A stretch of 64,000 nucleotides of DNA from Bog-473 sp963730395 (GTDB lineage: Bacteria; Actinomycetota; Acidimicrobiia; Acidimicrobiales; RAAP-2), in assembly GCA_963730395.1 (NCBI GenBank), contig CAVSSK010000021.1, positions 1 to 64,000 of the forward strand. The letters run 5' to 3'. Of this stretch, positions 1 through 8,777 are shown piece by piece (within the stretch, counting starts at the first letter, position 1; each line of letters opens with the position of its first letter). The position numbers and the translations under genes were made by a program. The notes beneath the pieces are model-generated. The model saw only the letters and a list, made by a program, of their open reading frames with translations. It was not told the DNA's origin and did not search any database.

Positions 1-321
1 TGGGCCGCCGGACACTCGCTCGAAGCGGCACGCCTGTATCGCTTGGCAGTCGAAGGGGCACCGGCCGGTTCACGTCTGCACGCCGTGGGCGACGAAGGCG
101 TGCCGCTTCGTGAGATCGCCGAGGTCATCGGCGCCAACCTGGGCGTGCCGGTCGTCCGCATCGAGCCGGACGAGGTGGTCGACTACTTCGATTTCCTCGC
201 ATTCTTCGTCTCCCTCGATAACCCTGCATCGAGCCTGCTGACCCAAGAGCTGCTCGACTGGCACCCGACCCATCCCGGGTTGATCGATGATCTCAATGAA
301 GGGCACTACTTCCAGGTCTGA
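1..321 (+). CDS. NAD-dependent epimerase/dehydratase-like protein, C-terminal part
   Basis: The reading frame is open from the first base of the window, so the 5' end lies outside and only about 106 C-terminal residues are visible. The text contains DAARLYR-like and APAGSRLHAV-like stretches (here EAARLYRLAVE and APAGSRLHAVGDEG), then PLREIAEVIG and ends in NEGHYFQV. I recognise this as the C-terminal substrate-lobe pattern of atypical SDR epimerase-like oxidoreductases; the Rossmann glycine motif is missing because it lies upstream. It is followed after 132 bases by a marR gene with its own promoter, so it is probably the end of a separate unit. An internal ATG-like start is not needed. Family assignment is from remembered pattern only; function and substrate unknown. 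Confidence 0.6.
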   Translation, partial: WAAGHSLEAARLYRLAVEGAPAGSRLHAVGDEGVPLREIAEVIGANLGVPVVRIEPDEVVDYFDFLAFFVSLDNPASSLLTQELLDWHPTHPGLIDDLNEGHYFQV

Positions 322-441
322 GGGATGTACACGGAAGCCGTCAGGGCGGTTTCATCGCCCGCAGTGCGTCGGTTCGCGTCCCTGTCACACGGCCGTCGTA
401 GGGGGTTCCCCTGCCCTGCTCGGGTGGTAGAAGTCCTCGAG

Positions 442-453
442 TACAATACTTAT
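442..453 (+). promoter_or_regulatory. Leaderless promoter of the marR gene
   Basis: TACAAT at 442-447 fits the actinobacterial -10 consensus TANNNT and is followed by exactly six bases before the GTG at 454. That spacing puts the transcription start on the start codon, so the mRNA would be leaderless. No Shine-Dalgarno sequence precedes the GTG. Confidence 0.6.
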
Positions 454-957
454 GTGCTGAAAGCAACTATCGAGACTGATGCCGAGTCGGGCCCGGCGGG
501 CCGTCACGTCGACCGGTTCGACGAGGCGCTGCAGACCGTCGCCCGGTCGATCACCCAGGTCCGCCTGCATGAGCGGCTCCTGCGATTGGCCGGGGTCCGG
601 CTCGACCGGGCCGGAGCCACCCTGCTGTTCAAGCTCGCTGCGAAGGGCGACTCGCTCCGTGTCACCGACCTCGCCGAGATACTGGGAGTCGACACCCCGA
701 CGGTGACCCGTAAGGTCCAGCAGCTCGAGCGCGAGGGGATGGTCGTTCGCCAGACCGACCCCGACGACCGCCGAGCCTCGAGGATCCGCCTCACCCCGGC
801 CGGTCGCCGGACCATCGAACGGGTTCGGCGGGCCCGCCGGGCCTGGCTCGAACAGCTCTTGCAAGGTTGGGACGACGACGACCTGTCCGCCTTGGCCGAC
901 CTGCTCAGTCATTTCGCGCAGGACCTCGAACGAGACCTGGACGACGCCCGTGACTGA
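454..957 (+). CDS. MarR-family transcriptional regulator
   Basis: A 167-residue winged-helix regulator. The open frame extends upstream, but GTG 454 is preferred because a -10 box lies six bases before it. The DNA-binding part reads LRVTDLAEILGVDTPTVTRK, with the wing motif QTDPDDRRASRIRLTPAG typical of MarR proteins; helical dimerisation segments flank it. Its last eight bases overlap the start of an MFS efflux gene, the common MarR-efflux arrangement in which the regulator represses its own operon until a phenolic or drug-like ligand binds. That role is inferred from context. Family assignment is firm; the ligand is unknown. Confidence 0.88.
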   Translation: MLKATIETDAESGPAGRHVDRFDEALQTVARSITQVRLHERLLRLAGVRLDRAGATLLFKLAAKGDSLRVTDLAEILGVDTPTVTRKVQQLEREGMVVRQTDPDDRRASRIRLTPAGRRTIERVRRARRAWLEQLLQGWDDDDLSALADLLSHFAQDLERDLDDARD

Positions 958-2622
958 GCTGGCGACGGCCCCGGTGGTCGATGAAGAGGCCGCCGGCGCC
1001 GAGCACCGCCGGATCCTGGTGATCCTGGGCGCCCTCATGATGGGGATGGCCCTGGCCGCCCTCGACCAGACCATCGTGGCCACGGCACTCCCCACCATCG
1101 CCGGCGACCTGCACGGGCTCAACCACCTGTCGTGGGTGGTGACGGCCTACCTCCTGACCACCTGCATCTCCACGCCGCTGTGGGGAAAGCTGGGCGACCT
1201 CTACGGCCGCAAAGCGCTCTTCCAGCTGGCCATCGTGATCTTCCTCGTCGGCTCCGTGCTGTCCGGGCTGTCCCAGTCCATGGCCGAACTCATCGCCTTC
1301 CGGGCGATCCAGGGGATCGGGGCCGGCGGGCTGATGGTCGGGGTCCCAGGCCATCATGGGCGACGTCGTCTCGGCCCGGCAGCGGGGCAAGTACATGGGC
1401 TACTTCGGCGTCGTCTTCGGCGTCACCAACGTGGCGGGCCCGCTGCTCGGCGGCTTCTTCACCGAGCACCTGTCCTGGCGCTGGATCTTCTACATCAACC
1501 TGCCGCTCGGCATCGTCGCCCTGTTCGTCGTGGCCGCCGTGCTCCACCTCCCGGTCAAGCGGGTACCGCACAAGATCGACTGGGCCGGCACCGCCTTCCT
1601 CTCCGTCGGCGTCACCTGCATCATCTTGCTCACCACCTGGGCCGGCTCCGAATATGCCTGGGGTTCGCCCGTCATCATCGGCGTCGGGCTCGTCGCCCTG
1701 GTGTCGCTGGGCATCTTCTGCTTCATCGAGACCAGGGCCTCCGAGCCCATCATCCCGCTCTGGCTCTTCAAGAACCGGACCTTCACCGCCACCTCGGCCG
1801 TCGGGTTCATCATCGGCTTCGCCATGTTCGGGGCCATCATCTACCTGCCCCTGTACCTCCAGATCGTCCACGGAGCCTCGCCCACCCTTTCGGGCCTCGA
1901 GCTCCTGCCCATGATCGGCGGGATGCTGCTCACCTTCATCTCGAGCGGGCGCATCGTGACCCGCACCGGGCGCTACAAGGTGTTCCCGATCGTGGGCACG
2001 GCGGTCCTGACCCTCGGCCTGCTCTCGCTCACCCAGCTCGGACCGCACACCGCGCTACGGGGAGGTGGCCGTCTTCATGTTCATCACCGGGCTGGGCATC
2101 GGCCTGGTCATGCAGGTGCTGGTCGTCGCCGTGCAGAACGCGGTGCCGCACTCCGCGCTGGGAGTGGCCACGGCAACGTCGACGTTCTTCCGGACCATCG
2201 GGGGAGCCTTCGGGGTGGCCGTCCTCGGCGCCGTCTTCGCCAACCGCCTGATCTCACAACTCAAACTGCACGCCACGTCGGCCGAGTTGAAGTTGGTCAG
2301 CGGCTCGAACGTGACAGCCAACCCTGCCCAGATCGACCATCTTCCCGCCGCCCAGCGCACCTTTGTCGTCAGTGCCTTCAGTCACTCGGTCGAGACGGCC
2401 TTCTTGGTCGCGGTGCCCTTTGTCGTCCTCGGCTTCATCCTGAGCTGGCTCATCAAGGAGATCCCTCTGCGCACCACTGCGTTCGTCGCCACTCGTCGGC
2501 CCGACGGTCAACGACCGCAAGGAAGCGATGGGGGCGGGGGTGGGGTTGGCGAGTCCCCCGTGCCGACGCCCGATGCTCAGCCCCGGTTGGGAGAGCCTGT
2601 AGCAGCGTCAGCGGCTGCCTGA
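950..2622 (+). CDS. MFS drug efflux transporter, DHA2 type (two frameshifts)
   Basis: Membrane exporter of the major facilitator superfamily, DHA2 (EmrB/QacA-like, 14-helix) branch, exchanging protons for hydrophobic compounds. Starts at GTG 950, overlapping marR by 8 bases. Visible marks are LDQTIVATALPTIAGDL (helix 1, motif D1), LWGKLGDLYGRK (motif A) and GPLLGGFF (motif C). The protein is spread over three frames: the first breaks near 1338-1348, where LMVG should run into AQAIMGD, and the second near 2048-2056, before YGEVAVFMF. Each break is one extra base. Joined, the product is about 556 residues, normal for the family, with conserved sequence on both sides of each break. I therefore treat it as an intact gene with sequence errors, though a pseudogene cannot be excluded. 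Confidence 0.82.
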
Positions 2623-2976
2623 CCCTCTCATAACCGAGCGGCGAAACCTGGACCTCCGCACCGTTCCGCTCGGTGATCGGCACGAAGAGCCCTTTCTCCC
2701 CGTGCGGCTGGGCGGGTGCGTGCCAGTGGCCCGCGCCCACTCTGCACATTGGTGATGCCAGAATCGTGTGCTGTCGAGTCCGCTCTCACGGACTGCTTCT
2801 GGGGCTGAATCAGCCGGCGGCCAGCCGATAATGTATATTTCATTAGATCATACCAGGACGCCGTGTCCTGGAAGGGTGAGGTGCGCTGCCCGTTAGGACG
2901 GACTGGCTTGCCAAGAGCGAACCAGCTGCCCCTCGACGGCATCGTCATTCAACCCGGGGAACGGGAGGGACCAACC
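2623..2976. other. Intergenic region upstream of the first binding-protein gene
   Basis: No convincing gene. It holds a 9-bp inverted repeat (ACCGAGCGG at 2633-2641, CCGCTCGGT at 2666-2674, 24-base spacer) just after the MFS stop, possibly a weak terminator without a T-run. It also holds an AT-rich promoter/operator island at 2829-2850, leaving a leader of roughly 120 bases before the ATG at 2977. Confidence 0.5.
2829..2845 (+). promoter_or_regulatory. AT-rich inverted repeat, probable promoter/operator
   Basis: TAATG (2829-2833) and CATTA (2841-2845) form an inverted repeat with a 7-base spacer in an otherwise GC-rich region. It includes a TGTAT half-site also seen in other promoters of this window. 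Probably controls the binding-protein gene at 2977; the regulator is unknown. Confidence 0.4.
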
Positions 2977-4320
2977 ATGACCAGATGGGCTGCTCGTTGG
3001 GTTGCCGCGGCCACCAGCCTCATTGTGATGAGTTCGCTGGTCGCCTATGCGGGTGGCTCGGTGGCAACCGCAGCCGAACGCTCGTCGAATTCGGGCAGTG
3101 GGGTGTGGCCTGGCGTCGGCCAGATCTGCAGCAGCGGCCCGGGTGGCTCCTCGAGCGCGCACGGCGTCTCGAACAAGGCCATCCATATCGCGGTCTTCAC
3201 CGACGCCAACAACACGGTGCAGCCGGGTCTCGACATTGAATTCCCCCAATTCGCCAACGCGTTCGCCAAATGGTGCAACGCGGCCGGCGGCATCGACGGG
3301 CGCCAGATCGTCGTCGACACCGAAGACGGCGCACTGTTCAACGCCGCCCAGGTCATGACCCAGGCCTGCCAGCAGGACTTCATGTCGGTCGGCGGTGGGC
3401 TCGTCCTCGATACCGCGGCGGTCCCGATCCGCGTGGCTTGTGGGATGGGCCAGATCACCCCGTTCACCGTTTCGGACCAGTCCGTCGACGCCGCCTTGCA
3501 GGTCAACCCGGGCAACGTCAACAACTCGAAGGTCGAGGCCGGATGGTACGGCGCCCTGGCCAAGCAATACCCCAAAGCGGTCAAAGAATTCGGGATGGGC
3601 GGAGAGAACCAGGCCTCGATTCTCGAGCAGGAGCACAAGAACCAGCAGGCGGCGGTCGCTCAGGGCTACAAGGTCGTGGACTTCCAGGAGCCGCCGCTCT
3701 CCACCACGGACTGGACGCCGTACGTCGACGAGGCGCAATCGAAGGGCGTCCAGGGTCTCGAGCCGTCGGCCTCATCGAACGTCGGGCCGTACTTCCAGGC
3801 TATGCAGACAGCGGGCTACAACCCGGCCTTCGTCTACATGTACTCGAACCTCTATGTGAAGGCGACGGCGCAGGCCACGGCGTCGATGCACTTGCCCCCG
3901 ACCTACCTGGCCCTCGTGGACTGGCCCTTCGAGCTCGCATCGCAGAGCCCGGGCCTCACCGAGCTCAACACCGTCATGCACAAGTACGCGCCCGGCACGA
4001 CCATCGACCAGAACGACGAGCTGGCGGCCACGTCGTGGGTGCTCTTCGCCAAGTCGGCCACCGCCTGCGGTGCAGACCTCACAGTCTCGTGCGTGTTGAG
4101 CCACGCCGCCGCCCAGAAGAACTGGAGCGCCGGTGACATCCAGTCACCGGTGGCCCAGCTGGCCATGTCGGACCAGAACCCCACCCCGAGCGACTGCTTC
4201 ACCATGGTGCAGTTACAAGGCGGGAAGTTCACGTGGGACAAGTCGCTCACCAAACCGAACAACCAGATCTGGCACTGCGACCCGAAGACCCTCATCCACG
4301 TGTCGAGCTCCGGAAGCTGA
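2977..4320 (+). CDS. ABC transporter substrate-binding protein, Liv type (secreted)
   Basis: A 447-residue periplasmic-binding-fold (Peripla_BP_6, Leu/Ile/Val type) protein that would capture substrate outside the membrane for an importer. ATG 2977 is chosen because GGGAGG lies just upstream and the product begins with a signal peptide: MTRWAARW, a hydrophobic run to about residue 27, and an ATAA-like cleavage site near residue 33. There is no lipobox cysteine at that site. Later sequence has KAIHIAVFTDANN, AAGGIDGRQIVVDTEDG and paired cysteines. No permease adjoins it; the nearest Liv permease and ATPases are at 15424-19083, which may be its partner. In catabolic clusters such proteins often bind aromatic or steroid-like acids rather than amino acids, an inference here. 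Confidence 0.85.
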   Translation: MTRWAARWVAAATSLIVMSSLVAYAGGSVATAAERSSNSGSGVWPGVGQICSSGPGGSSSAHGVSNKAIHIAVFTDANNTVQPGLDIEFPQFANAFAKWCNAAGGIDGRQIVVDTEDGALFNAAQVMTQACQQDFMSVGGGLVLDTAAVPIRVACGMGQITPFTVSDQSVDAALQVNPGNVNNSKVEAGWYGALAKQYPKAVKEFGMGGENQASILEQEHKNQQAAVAQGYKVVDFQEPPLSTTDWTPYVDEAQSKGVQGLEPSASSNVGPYFQAMQTAGYNPAFVYMYSNLYVKATAQATASMHLPPTYLALVDWPFELASQSPGLTELNTVMHKYAPGTTIDQNDELAATSWVLFAKSATACGADLTVSCVLSHAAAQKNWSAGDIQSPVAQLAMSDQNPTPSDCFTMVQLQGGKFTWDKSLTKPNNQIWHCDPKTLIHVSSSGS

Positions 4321-4626
4321 TCCCCTCTCCGCTCGGCCAACCCTGGGCGGCAGCTCCTACGCTCCCTGGCATGAGCCGCACGCCGGGTTGCCGGCGCGGG
4401 GTGCTTCATTGGTGCTCGATGCCTTCGCTGGCGCGATTGTTCCTATCGGTGGTGCGTGAGTCGAACGCCGCTGTCGGTGTGCCCGTGGCGTATGGCTTGA
4501 GGGGTGGTCCGGCACACGCTGGCGCTGGTGTCGAACTCTTGTGAGGAGCCGGCAACTCGAGCCGGCCCGGCGGTCCGCGTCATGACGATGCAGGAGGACC
4601 CGTCCCCTTTGAAGCCAGCGCGAGGA
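4321..4626. other. Gene-free spacer
   Basis: About 300 bases between the stop of the plus-strand binding-protein gene and the convergent hydratase stop. I see no supported gene, no RNA, and no strong hairpin with a T-run. Codon-like structure is weak in all frames. Confidence 0.5.
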
Positions 4627-5457
4627 TTAAAGACGACCCTCGGGCCGGATCTCCTCCGGAATCCAGCTGGGAGCACGTCGCTCCGCAAAGGCTCGGAATC
4701 CTTCCGCTGACTCCTCCCCGTCACGGAGCGAAAGGTCCATCGTCATGCGGTCATAGGAACCATATTGGGCATTGATCGCGCGTTTGACGTCGAATCTGGC
4801 GCGCGGGGCACCGTAGCAACACTCGCGCAGCACCTGGAGGGAGTGCTCCGAAAGGTCCGAATGGGGGACGACACGGGAAATCATGCCCCAGTCCAGAGCT
4901 TCTGACGCCGTCACCCTACGGCCGGTGAAGAGCATGTCACGGGCACGAGCGAAGCCGATCTGCTTCGGTAGGACGTTTGCGTAGTTCATGTCGGCGATGC
5001 CCCGGAAGAGCTCCGGGGCTCGAAAAACCGCGCGCTCGGATGCGACCGTGACGTCGGACATCAAGGCGATCATGAGGCCGCCACCCTCGGCGATCCCGTT
5101 GACCGCACACACTGTTGGTTTCGCGGAATTGCGGATCGCCTCGAAGGGAACGTTGTCCATCGCGAGCAGGTCGGCCAAGTCCGCCCAGTCGTCGTCATAG
5201 CCGTCCAGGGCCAGATCGCCCCCCGAGATGAACACGTCGCCGGTGCCGGTAATGAGCAGTCCGCTCAACCGGCTGTCTCGGTTGACCACGTCGACCGCCC
5301 GTCGGATCCCGAAGTACATGGCTGGTGTGAGCGCATTTCGACGTTCGGGTCGATCGACGACGCAGATCGCGATGGGGCCGTGCCGTTCGAATCGCAGGTG
5401 TTGCGTGCCGAGCCATTCTTCTTCGGGGGGACGCGCCTTCCCGGTCAATGCGGACAT
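4627..5457 (-). CDS. Enoyl-CoA hydratase/isomerase family protein
   Basis: A 276-residue crotonase-fold protein, expected to hydrate or isomerise an enoyl-CoA in beta-oxidation. The first oxyanion-hole segment is FISGGDLALDG (about residues 76-86), the second is NGIAEGGGL (120-128), and a Glu follows in RAPELFRGI (about 149), in the region of the usual catalytic Glu. The C-terminus keeps the family FRAFAERRAP pattern. The stretch DDDWADLADLLAMDN is an acidic insert in the variable loop. It is the only minus-strand gene in the first 14 kb and faces the binding-protein gene tail to tail. Substrate unknown; a crotonase of another reaction type (hydrolase, ring-opening) remains possible. Confidence 0.85.
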   Translation of the reverse strand: MSALTGKARPPEEEWLGTQHLRFERHGPIAICVVDRPERRNALTPAMYFGIRRAVDVVNRDSRLSGLLITGTGDVFISGGDLALDGYDDDWADLADLLAMDNVPFEAIRNSAKPTVCAVNGIAEGGGLMIALMSDVTVASERAVFRAPELFRGIADMNYANVLPKQIGFARARDMLFTGRRVTASEALDWGMISRVVPHSDLSEHSLQVLRECCYGAPRARFDVKRAINAQYGSYDRMTMDLSLRDGEESAEGFRAFAERRAPSWIPEEIRPEGRL

Positions 5458-5611
5458 GGCACAGATACTGCCTCAGGGTCGTGTCATGGGACCATTGCAC
5501 CAAGGTGGGCTTGCCACGGCGTCCTGGTCGCTGATGCCGAGACTGGCCGACCAGAGTGACTCGGCGTAGTCAGCGGCGGGCCGTTCACAAGAAAAGTAGG
5601 GTCGGCGGAGC

Positions 5612-6355
5612 ATGACCTCCTTTGTCTTGCTCCATGGCGGTGGTACCACGAGTCGCTTCTGGGACAGGCTGGCGCCGCTGCTGGGCCATGCGACTCTCGC
5701 CGTGAACCTGCCCGGCAGGGGGGACCGGCCACACGATCTGGGCTCGCTCACGGTCCAGGACGAGGTCGCGTCGGTAGTCTCCGACATTGAGAACGCCGAC
5801 CTCGAGCCACCGATCGTCGTTGTCGCTCATTCTTCCGGGGGTCTCGTGGTTCCGGGCGTCGTGACGGCGCTACAAGGCGTGGTGTCCCATATCGTTCTCA
5901 ATGCGGCCTCTGTCCCTCCGGAGGACGGGACCGGACTTGACTGCATGCAACCTCGACATCGCGAGGGAATCATGCTGGCCTATGAGTCCCTGAGGGCCTC
6001 GGGAAAGGCGATGTTGACACCCGGTCCACCAAGCGATCCCGAAACCTTTCGCAACGCTTACGGTGTCCCACTGAGTGACGAGGACCTTGCCTTCGTCGTC
6101 GATCCGGTGCGCTGTGTCGTTGACACGATGTCGCACTACTTTCAGCCTGTCAGCTGGCGAACCGCCCCGAAGGCGCCGGTGACCTATGTCGTGAACCGGT
6201 TGGATCGGCCTGTGCCCGAGGCTCTGCAGCGGGAGATGATAGGCAGGCTTCCCGTTTCGCCAACTGTCTTCGAGTTGGAGTCGGGCCATATTCCGGCCAT
6301 CGTGATGCCTGGTCAGTTTGCGGCGATTGTCACGGCAGCGGGCGCTCGGGACTAG
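5612..6355 (+). CDS. Alpha/beta hydrolase
   Basis: A 247-residue alpha/beta-hydrolase-fold protein without signal peptide, so cytoplasmic. It starts at ATG 5612 after a GGCGGAG ribosome site. It shows the oxyanion LLHGGG (residues 6-11), the nucleophile elbow AHSSGG with Ser74 as probable nucleophile, and a C-terminal ELESGHIPAI carrying the catalytic His. Small EstC/hydroxynitrile-lyase-like esterases have this size and layout. It precedes the second binding-protein gene by about 80 bases and may share its transcript. Likely hydrolyses an ester, lactone or C-C bond of a pathway intermediate; the substrate cannot be told from sequence. Confidence 0.8.
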   Translation: MTSFVLLHGGGTTSRFWDRLAPLLGHATLAVNLPGRGDRPHDLGSLTVQDEVASVVSDIENADLEPPIVVVAHSSGGLVVPGVVTALQGVVSHIVLNAASVPPEDGTGLDCMQPRHREGIMLAYESLRASGKAMLTPGPPSDPETFRNAYGVPLSDEDLAFVVDPVRCVVDTMSHYFQPVSWRTAPKAPVTYVVNRLDRPVPEALQREMIGRLPVSPTVFELESGHIPAIVMPGQFAAIVTAAGARD

Positions 6356-6434
6356 GTACTCGTACTTGCTCGACCGGCGCTATTACGCGAACATGATTCC
6401 TCAATTTGCTTTGCCCGAGACGGGAGGTTGACGT

Positions 6435-7820
6435 ATGGCTGAGGTGCCAGCCACGGATGGAGATGGTGGGTCGGGCCTGGTCGACCGCATGTTCCCGGAG
6501 GTCGCCGATCCCGGCATCGCCCAGGTCGACCGCGCCGTCTGCACGGTGCAATCAGGAGTCGACACGGGACAGACGGGCGAGTGGGGAAATCAGCGCTGGT
6601 ACGAGGGTGGAGGGCGCATTGGCGAGAAGGCCTTTGAGAACATCGTCATCTACCCGCCGACCCGCGGTCTCGTCACCCAGGGCGACCCCTTCGAGCCGGT
6701 GAAGATCGGCATCCTGGTGGACATGGAGCTGGGCCAGCTCCTGGCGGACTGGATCGACGCCACAATCCTCGCCATCGAGGATGCCCTCAACGAAGGGGTG
6801 TACGACCGGCCCGTGCAGGTGATCGTTGCCGACGCTCGTGGCTTGCCCCGGGAGAACTACCTGAAAGTTCGTAAGGGGTATGAGTGGCTCTGTGACCAAG
6901 GGTGCGTGGTCGTCTTGGGCCCGCTGATCTCGGACAACTCCCTCAACGTCCAGGAGCTTGCCAACAAGCGGAGGGTCTCCTGTATCGCATGGACCGGGGC
7001 GTGGCGCTACGCGTCCGACTACAACTTCACCATCGCGAACGGCGATGTCCCCTCCGAGGCCGTGATGTGCGCCCAGTGGATGAGGAAGAAGGGATTCAAG
7101 GAGATCGGCATGTTCTGGGAGCAGGGTTCCTCTGGGCGCGACTACGCCGATTTCTTTCGAGAGGAGGCCAACCGCCTCGGACTCAACGTCGTGCGAGAGG
7201 TGAAGCTCGGTCCCAATCCCCGTGGACTGCTACAGCACTTGGCGAAGATGCGCGAGATGGGGGTCGAGGCCATCTACTACGGCGGGTATGGCTACTCGAC
7301 CTTCCACTTCTACGATGCCTTCAAGGCGCTCGACTGGGACCCGCCCCGAGTCATGGGTACGGCGTTCATGTTCTATTCGAACACGAACAAGTGGGCCGAG
7401 GGCCTCGAGGGCTGGCATGGCGTCGACCAGTTGGGCGAGGACGGCACCAACGTGAACTACAACGCCATGATCGAACGGTTTGAGAAGCGTTTCGGGCGTG
7501 TCTCGCGGAATGTCGTCGTCGCGTTGGCCTACGACACGGCGCGGTGCGGCATTCACGGCATCAGCAACGCGGCGATGGCCACTCCCGAAGACGTGCGAAA
7601 CGGCTTGGAGCGGATCCGGTGGTTGCCGGCCACGAATGGAGGACCAGCCACGTACATCCAGTTCGGTCCGTGGGACCACAAGGGTTACAAGGGCGATTTC
7701 CTGACGATTCGGGAGCTGCGCAACGGACAGCTGAGGTTCGACGGGTACCACCGACCCGAGTTCCCCTCGAACTACTCGTCGCCCATCACGGGGGGAGCGG
7801 CACCTGCGGTTGCGACCTAG
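6435..7820 (+). CDS. Liv-type substrate-binding protein lacking a signal peptide
   Basis: A 461-residue protein with the two-lobed type I periplasmic-binding fold (KIGILVDMELGQ, VVVLGPLISDN, YYGGYGYSTFHF, VVVALAYDTARCG). GGGAGG at 6421-6426 supports ATG 6435, and the first 80 residues are polar with no hydrophobic segment, twin-arginine or lipobox. As written it would stay in the cytoplasm, unusual for this fold. No permease is adjacent; it sits between a hydrolase and an SDR/P450 pair. It could be a cytosolic ligand carrier or sensor for a pathway intermediate, or a binding protein whose start is wrong. The family is clear; the role is inference. Confidence 0.78.
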   Translation: MAEVPATDGDGGSGLVDRMFPEVADPGIAQVDRAVCTVQSGVDTGQTGEWGNQRWYEGGGRIGEKAFENIVIYPPTRGLVTQGDPFEPVKIGILVDMELGQLLADWIDATILAIEDALNEGVYDRPVQVIVADARGLPRENYLKVRKGYEWLCDQGCVVVLGPLISDNSLNVQELANKRRVSCIAWTGAWRYASDYNFTIANGDVPSEAVMCAQWMRKKGFKEIGMFWEQGSSGRDYADFFREEANRLGLNVVREVKLGPNPRGLLQHLAKMREMGVEAIYYGGYGYSTFHFYDAFKALDWDPPRVMGTAFMFYSNTNKWAEGLEGWHGVDQLGEDGTNVNYNAMIERFEKRFGRVSRNVVVALAYDTARCGIHGISNAAMATPEDVRNGLERIRWLPATNGGPATYIQFGPWDHKGYKGDFLTIRELRNGQLRFDGYHRPEFPSNYSSPITGGAAPAVAT

Positions 7821-7870
7821 ACATCGAACGGTCATCCTCGTCGGCGTACCCACGAAAGCAGGCGTGGTGA

Positions 7871-8716
7871 GTGTCTTCTCGCGGAGGGTCCGGTGCCCGC
7901 GGCGGGTTGGAGCATGAAAAGGGATTGGAGTTGACCGGATCGGTGGAGGACCGCACGATCGTGGTCGTCGGCGCCTCCTCTGGCATTGGACGGGGGATCG
8001 CTCGGCGCTTCATCGATGCCGGTGCACTGGTCCTCGCGGCCGCCCGGCGTACCGACCTGCTCGACACGCTCGTGGCCGAGGCCGGTGCCGGGCGGGCTTT
8101 CCAATGTGACCTGCTCGACGAAGACGCCGGGGAGCGCACCGCCGATGAGATCCGTCGAAGCTCGGATCGCCTCGATGCCCTCGTCGTCTCGGCAGGTTCG
8201 GCGCCACTCCGGAGACTGGCGGATACCAGCGTGGACGAATGGCGATCGGCGTTGGAGACCAACGTGATCGGAATCAATCGCCTTGTGGCGGGAGTCCTTC
8301 ACTTGCTGCGCCCCGAATCGATCGTCATCATCGTCTCGTCGGAGACGGCCGTCCTGCCACGCAGCCATCTCGGGGCCTATGGGGCGAGCAAGGCCGCTCT
8401 CGAGCACTCCATACGTCAGTGGCGCGAGGAGCATCCGTGGCTTCGATTGACCGCGGTGTCGCTCGGCGCAACAATCCCGACGGAATTCGGCCGTCACTTC
8501 GAGGCAGACGTGACGGCTGAAGCGCTGCAGGCGTGGTCGGCCGGCGGACACAACCAGCAGGCGTTCATGGATACAGAGGAGGTCTGCGACGTGCTTACCG
8601 ACGTCATGGTGACTCTGCTGCACGCGCCGAGCGTGGGTCTCCATCGCCTCGAACTGCGGTCCCCTTCACCCGTTGCGGTGGACCTCAAATTCCTCGACGA
8701 GATGCGGGATGCGTGA
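7871..8716 (+). CDS. Short-chain dehydrogenase/reductase
   Basis: NAD(P)-dependent SDR of up to 281 residues. The cofactor motif GASSGIG lies about 35 residues from the GTG at 7871, later than usual, so a TTG at 7931 preceded by a purine-rich GGGATTGGAG is an alternative start giving 261 residues. The usual NNAG is VSAGS. The catalytic set is Ser in IVSSETA and YGASK for Tyr-x3-Lys. It would oxidise a hydroxyl or reduce a ketone of a pathway intermediate. It sits 50 bases after the cytosolic binding protein and 61 before the P450, consistent with co-transcription. Confidence 0.82.
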   Translation: MSSRGGSGARGGLEHEKGLELTGSVEDRTIVVVGASSGIGRGIARRFIDAGALVLAAARRTDLLDTLVAEAGAGRAFQCDLLDEDAGERTADEIRRSSDRLDALVVSAGSAPLRRLADTSVDEWRSALETNVIGINRLVAGVLHLLRPESIVIIVSSETAVLPRSHLGAYGASKAALEHSIRQWREEHPWLRLTAVSLGATIPTEFGRHFEADVTAEALQAWSAGGHNQQAFMDTEEVCDVLTDVMVTLLHAPSVGLHRLELRSPSPVAVDLKFLDEMRDA

Positions 8717-8777
8717 TGATCCGCTTCACTGAACCGCCGCGGGTGGCGCGGAGTGTGGGCTGCTACGGTCGGCGCCG

